Shown one piece after another: positions 9,601-15,687 of a stretch of 41,429 bases of DNA. The stretch spans positions 1-41,429 of the forward strand of contig DCGJ01000167.1 of the NCBI GenBank assembly GCA_002315495.1, read 5' to 3'. Under the pieces are notes generated by a model that did no database searches, was not told the origin of the DNA, and worked only from the letters and a program-made list of their open reading frames with translations. Each line of letters begins with the position of its first letter. Within the stretch, counting starts at the first letter, position 1. Made by a program: the position numbers and the translations under genes. Origin of the DNA: Lachnoclostridium sp. UBA1781. GTDB lineage: Bacteria > Bacillota > Clostridia > Lachnospirales > Lachnospiraceae.

Positions 9601-9813
9601 AACGTCATCGGAAGCCTGCGCATCATCCGCTGTCGCAGTTTCCGTTTGCTCATCATTTGCTTCACCGACAGCTTCGTCCGGCGCAATTGCCGATACTTCG
9701 GTATCTTCAGCGATTTCATCAGTTGCAGCTGCAGCTGAACACAACGACTGAAGCATCATACAAATGACGAGCAGCATTACGAGTCCGTTTTTAAACACTC
9801 TCTTCGTATGCAT
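6619..9813 (-). CDS. Extracellular sugar-binding protein with long carbohydrate-binding-like N-terminal extension
   Basis: The 1,064-residue product is more than twice the usual size of a family 1 sugar-binding protein (about 400-450). A signal peptide (LVMLLVICMMLQSL core, then CSAAAA) is followed by an acidic Asp/Glu/Ala/Thr-rich linker to about residue 95. Residues about 130-480 hold two related beta-rich modules with AGYYYINQIYYPV and AGYYNIGLNV motifs, each followed by a GEHVLTL or GKHTLRM segment, as in CBM6/35-like folds. A helical stretch follows (about 490-620). The binding-protein fold starts near 655 (ITLWVGTGRDQA) and runs to the end, with GSGPDVAIQ and WEFLKWWTS typical of the family. 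No lipobox is evident, so surface retention is unexplained. The ATG at 9811-9813 is chosen for its AAGGAGG site; an adjacent upstream ATG (9814-9816) is possible. It overlaps the DUF624 gene by 23 nt. Confidence 0.9.
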   Translation of the reverse strand: MHTKRVFKNGLVMLLVICMMLQSLCSAAAATDEIAEDTEVSAIAPDEAVGEANDEQTETATADDAQASDDVASAGDTAEVGAVDEDETPEVIAPIVNKNAEDMTLEDYKNILSTYNIDKSILTYKQYIATYPKAKTDKSIVIAAKDYYAAASSMEGMKVVDNSEYKNLSNSLSVDGLSQSLYTTEEGYVSYKFTVEQAGYYYINQIYYPVAGKNADIERAYFIDGKLPYAELSDIKFSRIWVNSGVDFDILSYAWSWKSDNQGNNLKPSQVESPDWMSSYLYDSNGYITSQLPVYLESGEHVLTLVSIKEPMLLYSISMNYVENLPSYSEYKAANDAKGASAAVKSLITIQGENAVRKSSQMLYPQQDQSSPAVSPYSPRYLLNNVIGGNSWRLVGSWIEWDFDVVEAGYYNIGLNVKQNFTKGVYVSRKISVDGEVPFEEFSAYGFQYESTWRQEIFCDEKGNAYCIYLSAGKHTLRMETVLGEFADIVSDVQLCVTKLQAIYRQILCITGTSPDSWKDYQIANNLPNLEAECIEVRDLLNDTIKRLQALVGKGSDKETVLITMRDQLDDIIDDVEYVVRVVSTFRTNIRACGTWITQVIEQPLAIDEIYILSDGNDAPKLHDSWWRKFIHEMKRLFYSFVIDYNMIGDVSTGDDAIAITLWVGTGRDQANVIKSLIDETFTNQAYKNPDGSEYFVNVNVMLVDINSLLQATLAGSGPDVAIQVANDWPMNYGIRHAVTDLTQFSDYAEVIESRFRASAMEAFTFTDVNGKHIYGLPETQTFAMMFYRKDILSELGLTIPTTWDEMKVVLTVLSQNNMDLGMLPTESNFAMILYQNGGEYYNESGSKSALDSEEAISAFRTFTEYYTDFKMETATSVEERFRTGEAPIIITDYTYYNTLQVSAPDIAGLWGMACVPGTVQEDGTVNSTVASSGTACVIMEASEHKQACWEFLKWWTSANTQALYSSEMESLMGASARVATANIEAFSMIPWPSDIATVLSAQFDHVRGIRQVPGGYFTWRNVNNAFYAVTTSTDSATPREELMDRVLYINEEITYKRKEFNLD

Positions 9814-10465
9814 CATTTTCCTCCTTCTTCTGTTCATCATACCACTCCTGCCGTTCTCCATCCGGCTCGGGTATGAGAATCATAAATATTTTTTCTATCA
9901 TAACTGAAATCAGTAACGTAGCAATTCCCGGAACAATCAATGCGAACCATGGAAGAACATATAGCATTATTCCCGATATCATCAAAACCAGGAAAATGCC
10001 GACCGTATAGTGAAGATACTTAAATTCGAGAAAGGCTGCCATCTTAAACAACTCCCGAAGCGTCAACTCGAATCGGGATATCATTGCGTACAGATACACT
10101 CCAAGCACAAGAGCAAACACAGTAAATGCGGCACAAACCAAGGTAAGCACCATTCCCTGTTTTGTCTTTGCACTATACCAAACGTAGGTATCAATCGAGA
10201 ATAACAGCAAACTTGCAATATGGAGTACAGAACAAATCAGCCCCTGTTTCCATTCCCGTCTGAGGCATTGAAAGAATTCCGTAAGCACATATCCCCTTTG
10301 GCAACGAATCGTCTTCACCGTCGTATAATATAAAGCCACTGTGGCATATCCCATAGTAATTACCGGAAGGGAGCAAACCAACCATAAAAGCGACAGTATA
10401 ATCAGTTTTCCAATGTTATCGAAGGTTCGAATCAATGGTCCGTCCAGTGAGAAAAAGCTTCTCAT
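9791..10465 (-). CDS. YesL/DUF624-family membrane protein
   Basis: This 224-residue membrane protein has about six hydrophobic segments and the YesL-type opening (FFSLDGPLIRTFDNIGKLII, then LLWLVCSLPVITMGYATVALYY). In Firmicutes, DUF624 proteins accompany sugar ABC transporters; their role is unknown. The ATG at 10463-10465 is preferred because GAGGAT lies 8 nt upstream; an in-frame ATG six codons earlier (10481-10483) has only a poor site. It is the first gene of the operon behind the promoter at 10572-10600, and its end overlaps the start of the binding-protein gene, which suggests translational coupling. Confidence 0.8.
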   Translation of the reverse strand: MRSFFSLDGPLIRTFDNIGKLIILSLLWLVCSLPVITMGYATVALYYTTVKTIRCQRGYVLTEFFQCLRREWKQGLICSVLHIASLLLFSIDTYVWYSAKTKQGMVLTLVCAAFTVFALVLGVYLYAMISRFELTLRELFKMAAFLEFKYLHYTVGIFLVLMISGIMLYVLPWFALIVPGIATLLISVMIEKIFMILIPEPDGERQEWYDEQKKEENDAYEESV

Positions 10466-10509
10466 ATCGACATCCTCATTCATCCATCAGTTTTGGTAAT
10501 TTTTTCATG

Positions 10510-10554
10510 CATTTAGGCATTATTTAACGCAAAAAGGCATAGTATGCCTAAATG
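10510..10554 (-). promoter_or_regulatory. Nested inverted repeats in the leader of the sugar-importer operon
   Basis: Two overlapping inverted repeats lie between the promoter and the first gene. The outer pair is a perfect 10-bp repeat (10510-10519 against 10545-10554). The inner one is the near-palindrome AGGCATAGTATGCCT at 10535-10549, which on the transcript would be a short hairpin followed by UUUUU. Both use the same upstream arm, so the two RNA folds exclude each other, like a terminator and an antiterminator. As DNA it could equally be an operator. The inner stem is short, so the attenuator reading is uncertain. Confidence 0.45.
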
Positions 10555-10571
10555 TTCACGTTACCATCGAA

Positions 10572-10600
10572 ATAATAACACAGATAATTCACAATCGCAA
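10572..10600 (-). promoter_or_regulatory. Sigma-A-type promoter of the sugar-importer operon
   Basis: A -35 box TTGCGA (10595-10600) and a -10 box TATTAT (10572-10577) are separated by exactly 17 nt. Transcription would start near 10565, giving a leader of about 100 nt before the DUF624 gene. The 10601-10800 stretch upstream is AT-rich and shows another copy of the TTTAGGC motif near 10639 but no gene. Confidence 0.6.
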
Positions 10601-10801
10601 CCTAGTGATTTGTTATAAATTACTAAACAAATGCTTAATTTTAGGCTTTTTTTATGCTTTATTCGTCAAATTTACCATACACTTTTCCATAAATCGTATA
10701 TAACTACACTAAAATAGTACTAAACTATTATATATCTATCCTTTGCTTGGCATTATCACCAAAACAGTTGAAAAACACCTCGAATTTTATGAAAAATTGT
10801 T

Positions 10802-10844
10802 AAAAAAATATAAACACCTGTTCTTTCACAAAAACAGGTGTTTA
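10802..10844 (-). terminator. Intrinsic terminator after the GH26-like gene
   Basis: A perfect 12-bp stem (10811-10822 with 10833-10844) with a 10-nt loop is followed on the minus strand by a TATTTTTTT tract. It lies 44 nt beyond the stop of the glycoside hydrolase gene and separates it from the importer operon. The rest of the gap from 10466 to 10888 holds the promoter and leader described separately; I see no coding sequence. Confidence 0.85.
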
Positions 10845-10888
10845 TTTGACCAAAAATGAATATTGTAATACTAAATATGGAAATAATA

Positions 10889-12217
10889 CTATTTAAGAAT
10901 TGCACCGTAACGAATACGAAGTTTTGGAAGTGACTTGATTTCGGTATAGTAATTCACCATCCAGTCCTCTCCCTGAGAAGGATCGTTCTCGCCTGTTGCA
11001 GGCGGTGCATAAATCGTAAGGGTTACATCCTTAGGTCCTTCTAATGGCTGCTCAAAGTAAGCGTCGCTCATATCGATGACCTTAACGCCAGGCGCCTTAT
11101 AGTACCAATGACCGTCAAAGCAAAGCATCAGGTTCTTATCAACCAAATCATCCTCAAAATATGCTTCGAAGAATACCGGATTGGAATCAAAATGTACCGG
11201 CATCGCAATACCCTCGGAATCCTCAGAGCCGCCCCAGCGAAGGGTACAAGGAAGTGTCTGCTCTTCTGCCACATTCTGCTTTGGAGAGAAGAACGGATCC
11301 TGAATCTGCTTCTTATAGCTCTTAAGCACAGGCTGTTCAATACCAACCTCGGAGTTGTTCGGATCTTCAATCTCAAGTCCGAGACGGCCACGGTCACGGA
11401 ACATATAGAAGGTGTAACCATTCAGCCAGCGATCCTTGTCTGCTTTGAGAAGATCTGCAAACTCCTGCATCATCTCAGCCTGCTCATAAGGACCGGTAAC
11501 GTCTGCGTCCGCATTTAGCTCGGCAAGTACCATTGGCTTAATCACGCCGTCATTCATAACAATATAACGCTGATAGGACTTCTTGCAAAGCTCATAAACG
11601 TTCTTAACGTTCTCGCGCATGGAGCTGGAGGAATCCTCGCAAACATCAGCCGGATAGCCCCAGTGAAGAGCAAGGTAACGGTCAACGGATACGATATCGG
11701 CAGCTTTGGCAGCCTCGGTAAAGATATCCTCCATAATCATCTTCTCTTCATTCTGATTCTTACAACCGTCAAGACAGAGAATAATTCTGGCATTCGGAGC
11801 TTCCTTGTGGAACACTTCACAAGCTCTTACGAAAAATGCGGCAACATCCTCATAGCTTGCTCTCTTATTGAAGGAGAACCAGTTTCCGGTAGCTTCATGG
11901 TTAATACGAACGGTAATGCGGCCAAAGGAACGAAGGTCTCTTGCAACATAAGCAAGACGCTCGTTATCCAAATACGGATCAATCGTTAACGTAAGCAATA
12001 CATCCTGTCCGTGACGACGAACATCACGCATGGACGTAAACGGCTCAGCATTCAGGTCTCCGCCTTTTCCGCCCTGGTATGGGAAATAATCATCGTAAGG
12101 ATAAGCCCATGCACCTGCACCGTCATGAGCATAAGCAACCGACGCACGAACCGGCCATCCATTATCATTCGGATAATAACAATACATCAAGCAAATCGAG
12201 CGATGCGGACGTCCCAT
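10889..12217 (-). CDS. GH26-like glycoside hydrolase, main frame downstream of an in-frame TAG
   Basis: The open part encodes 442 residues. RINHEATGNWFSF near residue 105 matches the His-Glu acid/base motif region of clan A barrels such as GH26, and MVLAELNADADVTG near residue 230 offers a second Glu as nucleophile. Trp and Tyr residues typical of sugar subsites are frequent, and a beta-rich region follows the barrel from about residue 330. There is no signal peptide, so it would act inside the cell. The GH26 assignment rests on these motifs alone. The ATG at 12215-12217 has no ribosome site; the natural start is at 12323-12325, 36 codons upstream in the same frame, but codon 32 is TAG. The gene is therefore a pseudogene, a recent mutant, or contains a sequencing error. 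It is bracketed by hairpins and looks monocistronic. Confidence 0.6.
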   Translation of the reverse strand: MGRPHRSICLMYCYYPNDNGWPVRASVAYAHDGAGAWAYPYDDYFPYQGGKGGDLNAEPFTSMRDVRRHGQDVLLTLTIDPYLDNERLAYVARDLRSFGRITVRINHEATGNWFSFNKRASYEDVAAFFVRACEVFHKEAPNARIILCLDGCKNQNEEKMIMEDIFTEAAKAADIVSVDRYLALHWGYPADVCEDSSSSMRENVKNVYELCKKSYQRYIVMNDGVIKPMVLAELNADADVTGPYEQAEMMQEFADLLKADKDRWLNGYTFYMFRDRGRLGLEIEDPNNSEVGIEQPVLKSYKKQIQDPFFSPKQNVAEEQTLPCTLRWGGSEDSEGIAMPVHFDSNPVFFEAYFEDDLVDKNLMLCFDGHWYYKAPGVKVIDMSDAYFEQPLEGPKDVTLTIYAPPATGENDPSQGEDWMVNYYTEIKSLPKLRIRYGAILK

Positions 12218-12325
12218 CTTACGAAGGAGCTAGTCCTGATTTACATACTCACCGCGCTCACTTCCGTCGCAAAGGTCTACGGCACACTCTGCCGGACCAA
12301 GCGTTACCTTGTAAAACTTCTCCAT
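12218..12325 (-). pseudogene. 5' segment of the glycoside hydrolase gene, cut by an in-frame TAG
   Basis: From the ATG at 12323-12325, behind a strong GAGGTGA site, the frame reads MEKFYKVTLGPAECAVDL and continues to a TAG at 12230-12232 (codon 32), then four more codons to the ATG of the 442-residue open frame. The shared frame and the good ribosome site show that the original gene started here, giving a protein of about 478 residues. A single base change would restore a sense codon. Confidence 0.75.
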
Positions 12326-12386
12326 ACTTCACCTCAAAATTAGTATTCTACGCGCTTAGCGAACATGCTTACCAAAATGAACGGCA

Positions 12387-12398
12387 AACATGCATGTT
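12387..12398. repeat. 12-bp palindrome upstream of the glycoside hydrolase gene
   Basis: AACATGCATGTT is a perfect palindrome between the mutS terminator and the glycoside hydrolase gene, about 60 nt ahead of its start. A related half (ACATGC) recurs at about 12364-12369. It could be an operator, but I find only a weak -10-like TAGAAT downstream and no convincing -35 box. Confidence 0.3.
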
Positions 12399-12400
12399 AC

Positions 12401-12443
12401 TTAAAATTATAAGGGATTGCGAAAAATCCCGCAACCCCTTATA
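12401..12443 (-). terminator. Terminator after mutS
   Basis: A 14-bp stem with a single G-U pair (12408-12421 with 12430-12443) and an 8-nt loop is followed on the minus strand by ATTTTAA. The U tract is short, so termination may be partial. It lies 32 nt beyond the mutS stop. Confidence 0.7.
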
Positions 12444-12475
12444 TTATTAACTTATGATACTATTTTTGCATATTT

Positions 12476-15154
12476 TTACACGGAATCCTTTGCTTCCTTC
12501 TGAAGCTCGTACAAAAGATTCAGCGCATCAATCGGTGTCAGATTGCCAAGATCCAACTCCTTCAGTCTCTGAACAACCGGGCTTGGAGCTGCTTCTCCAA
12601 ACAGGGAAAGCTGGCCCTCCACATCTTTATTCCGTTTTGTAAAGCGTCCGTTTTCTCTCGGTAACAGACTCTTTTCGACCGGAGACGCATTTGCCGTCTG
12701 CTCTGCGATATTACGGGCTTTTCCGGCCAAATCATGACTCAGAAGCTCTGCTACAATTTCCTTCGCACGATTTAGAACGACATCCGGCACACCGGCAAGG
12801 CGGGCCACCTGAATACCATAGCTCTTATCCGCACCTCCGCGAATAATCTTACGAAGAAATACGATATCATCTCCCTGCTCCTTCACGGCGATACAATAGT
12901 TCTTTACGCCGTCGAGCTGACCTTCGAGTTCCGTCAGTTCATGATAATGCGTTGCAAACAGAGTCTTCGCACCAATCGCCTTTCGGTCAGATACATGCTC
13001 GATTACAGACCAGGCAATCGCAAGACCATCAAAGGTACTCGTACCACGTCCGATTTCATCCAAAATCAAAAGACTCTTCTTTGTCGCATTGCGAAGAATA
13101 TTCGCAACCTCATTCATCTCCACCATGAATGTACTCTGACCACTGGCCAAGTCATCCGAGGCTCCCACACGCGTGAAAATGCGGTCCACAATTCCAATTC
13201 TTGCTTCCTTCGCAGGAACATAACTTCCCACCTGCGCCAAAAGCACGATTAATGCCGTCTGACGCATATAGGTTGATTTACCGGCCATATTCGGTCCGGT
13301 AATAATACTGATTCGATTATCCCCATTATCAAGTAACGTATCGTTATCCACAAACATATTGTTCGGAATCATCTTTTCAACGACCGGATGACGACCTGCT
13401 ATAATCTGAATGCTTCCGTCCTCCGTAATCTCCGGTCGAACATAATGGTTATGGTCTGCCACATACGCAAGACTCGCCATACAGTCCACCGTAGCGACCG
13501 CCTTTGCCGTCTGCTGAATGCGGGCTGCCTGAGCAGCCACCTGCTCACGAATGGATACAAACAAATTATACTCAAGTGAGAATAATTTATCCTCCGCACC
13601 TAAAATGGTGTCCTCGAGTTCCTTTAATTCCGTCGTGGTATATCGCTCGGAGCCGGCAAGTGTCTGCTTTCTCATCCAAGTGTCCGGCACAAGGTCCTTA
13701 AACGAATTGGTAACATCAAAGAAATAACCAAACACATTGTTATATTTGATTTTCAGGTTCTTAATTCCGGTCGCTTCACGTTCCCGCTCCTCGAGTGCGG
13801 AAAGCCACTTCTTGCCATCCGTCTTTGCGGCTCTCAGTCGGTCAACTTCTTCATGGAAGCCCGGTCGGATAATGTCGCCCTCTTTCACCGAAAGCGGCGC
13901 ATCGGGATTAATAGCTGCATCAATGAGCTGGTACAAGTCTTCTAACGGATCCATCTTCTGGTCCTGCTCGCGAAGCAGCTTACTGCTCATATCCTTCAAA
14001 CAGATTTTAATTCCGGGAATTACACCAATCGATGCCTTAAAGGCAGTCAAATCCCTCGGAGACGCATTTTGATAGCTGACACGACATACCAGACGCTCCA
14101 AATCATAAACCTGGTCCAGATATTCCCTACATTCCTCACGATCCGACATATGACTTAAGAAATCGGAAATCGCATCCTGACGAGCAACAATCTCCTTCTT
14201 ATCGAGCAGTGGCTGTTCCAGATATAGGCGTAACAGTCGTGCACCCATTGCGGTCTTGGTTTTATCCAAAACCCACAGTAAAGACCCTCTCTTCTGCTTC
14301 TCACGAAGGGTCTCGCAAAGTTCGAGATTTCTTCTTGCGGCACTGTCTAAAATCATATACTTACCGGTGCGATATGCCTGAATCCCGGTAATATGTCCAA
14401 GGGAAGTCTTCTGCGTTTCATACAGGAAATTCATAATACAGCCCGCTGCATTAACCCCAATTCCCATCTCAGAAATGCCAAGGCCAAAGAGACTTTTCAC
14501 ATGAAAATGCTCTCTGAGTACCTTCTCGCAGTTATCAATATCATAGGTCCAGTCATCCACATGGCTGATGCAGATACCGAGTCTCCCACGAAGGTCCTCC
14601 AAATCAAGCTCCGACATACACATGGCCGCATTTACCAAGATTTCTGTTGGTCCGAACTTCGTAATTTCATCCATTACCTTACGGGTGTCGGTTACTTCCG
14701 TTACATAGAAATCGCCCGTGGTAACGTCCACCGTAGCGACACCGTAACGGTCATCCTGCCAGATAATGGCCATCAGGAAATTATTTTTTGATGCGTCAAG
14801 GCTGTCCTCCGCCGTATTGGTTCCCGGAGTAATAATACGGGTAACCTCACGCTTCACCATCCCTTTCGCCTGCTTCGGGTCCTCTACCTGCTCACAGATG
14901 GCAATACGGTAGCCCTTTTCGATTAATCTCGTGACATACGTATCGCATGCGTGATAAGGAATACCGCACATCGGTGCACGTTCCTCGAGTCCGCACTGCT
15001 TCCCGGTTAACGTAAGCTCGAGCTCTCTTGAGACAAGCTGAGCATCGTCAAAAAACATTTCGTAAAAGTCGCCGAGGCGATAGAACAAAATGCAGTCCTT
15101 GTGCTTTTCCTTAGTGTCTAAATAATGTTGCATCATTGGCGAAATCTGTGCCAT
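12476..15154 (-). CDS. mutS: DNA mismatch repair protein MutS
   Basis: At 892 residues this is a full-length MutS1. The N-terminal mismatch-reading motif GDFYEMFFDD sits near residue 30, with the Phe and Glu that stack on and contact the mispaired base. The connector, lever and clamp regions follow. The ATPase has Walker A GPNMAGKST at residue 620, Walker B LLILDEIGRGTS, and ATHYHEL. The C-terminal end keeps LSLFGE, a beta-clamp-binding-like motif (QLSLF). It recognises mismatches and recruits MutL during replication; no mutL is in the window, although the two are adjacent in many Firmicutes. The start ATG has GGAG upstream, 38 nt after rnhA. It is the last gene before the hairpin at 12408-12443. 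Confidence 0.98.
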   Translation of the reverse strand: MAQISPMMQHYLDTKEKHKDCILFYRLGDFYEMFFDDAQLVSRELELTLTGKQCGLEERAPMCGIPYHACDTYVTRLIEKGYRIAICEQVEDPKQAKGMVKREVTRIITPGTNTAEDSLDASKNNFLMAIIWQDDRYGVATVDVTTGDFYVTEVTDTRKVMDEITKFGPTEILVNAAMCMSELDLEDLRGRLGICISHVDDWTYDIDNCEKVLREHFHVKSLFGLGISEMGIGVNAAGCIMNFLYETQKTSLGHITGIQAYRTGKYMILDSAARRNLELCETLREKQKRGSLLWVLDKTKTAMGARLLRLYLEQPLLDKKEIVARQDAISDFLSHMSDREECREYLDQVYDLERLVCRVSYQNASPRDLTAFKASIGVIPGIKICLKDMSSKLLREQDQKMDPLEDLYQLIDAAINPDAPLSVKEGDIIRPGFHEEVDRLRAAKTDGKKWLSALEEREREATGIKNLKIKYNNVFGYFFDVTNSFKDLVPDTWMRKQTLAGSERYTTTELKELEDTILGAEDKLFSLEYNLFVSIREQVAAQAARIQQTAKAVATVDCMASLAYVADHNHYVRPEITEDGSIQIIAGRHPVVEKMIPNNMFVDNDTLLDNGDNRISIITGPNMAGKSTYMRQTALIVLLAQVGSYVPAKEARIGIVDRIFTRVGASDDLASGQSTFMVEMNEVANILRNATKKSLLILDEIGRGTSTFDGLAIAWSVIEHVSDRKAIGAKTLFATHYHELTELEGQLDGVKNYCIAVKEQGDDIVFLRKIIRGGADKSYGIQVARLAGVPDVVLNRAKEIVAELLSHDLAGKARNIAEQTANASPVEKSLLPRENGRFTKRNKDVEGQLSLFGEAAPSPVVQRLKELDLGNLTPIDALNLLYELQKEAKDSV

Positions 15155-15192
15155 AATTCTGCTCCGTTTCTTGGAAAATGCTCCTCATTTTC

Positions 15193-15678
15193 CTATTCAT
15201 TATCCTTCAAAAAATCCATATCTCCCAGGTCATCTTCCGGAAGATTGTCCTGGTCTGCGGCGGCCGTTGCGAGCTGGTCGCAGCGTTCATTTTCCGGATG
15301 TCCGTTATGACCCTTCACCCACTGAAAAGTCACCTCGTGCCCCATCATTGCGGAAAGAAGACGTTTCCACAGAGTCACATTCTTCTTGCCCTTAAAATCG
15401 GTCCGAAGCCAGCCGTCAATCCAATGTTCGTTAAAGGCCTTGCAAAGGTACTGGGAGTCGGAACAAACGGTAACCTTGCAAGGCACCTTCAGATGCTCAA
15501 ATCCGACAATACAGCCTAATAACTCCATTCGGTTGTTGGTCGTTACCGCATATCCGCCGGAATATTCGCGGACATGCTCCTTCCCTTCTGCGTCCGTATA
15601 TTTTAGGACTGTTCCATACCCACCCGGTCCTGGATTGCCCCGTGACGAACCGTCACTATATAGTCGTACTTCTTTCAT
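15193..15678 (-). CDS. rnhA: Ribonuclease HI
   Basis: This 161-residue enzyme cleaves the RNA strand of RNA-DNA hybrids. All four acidic catalytic residues are visible: Asp in LYSDGSSRGNPGPGGYG, Glu in NNRMEL, Asp in CSDSQYLCKAF, and Asp in ENERCDQLA. The WVKGHNGHPENE loop carries the conserved His. The acidic C-terminal tail (about 18 residues after the core) is not needed for the fold. The gene lies 9 nt after the MutS-like ATPase gene and 38 nt before mutS, a set concerned with nucleic-acid maintenance. A second RNase H (HII) is encoded at 31287-32048. Confidence 0.96.
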   Translation of the reverse strand: MKEVRLYSDGSSRGNPGPGGYGTVLKYTDAEGKEHVREYSGGYAVTTNNRMELLGCIVGFEHLKVPCKVTVCSDSQYLCKAFNEHWIDGWLRTDFKGKKNVTLWKRLLSAMMGHEVTFQWVKGHNGHPENERCDQLATAAADQDNLPEDDLGDMDFLKDNE

Positions 15679-15687
15679 AGTTTCCCC

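Noticed and set aside
8911..9738. 275-codon plus-strand frame opposite the binding-protein gene
   Set aside because: Antisense of the linker and carbohydrate-binding-like modules; no start signal and no recognisable motif.
12408..12443. Hairpin as a bidirectional terminator or transposon end
   Set aside because: No convergent gene lies on the plus strand and no flanking target duplication or transposase is present; it fits a mutS terminator.
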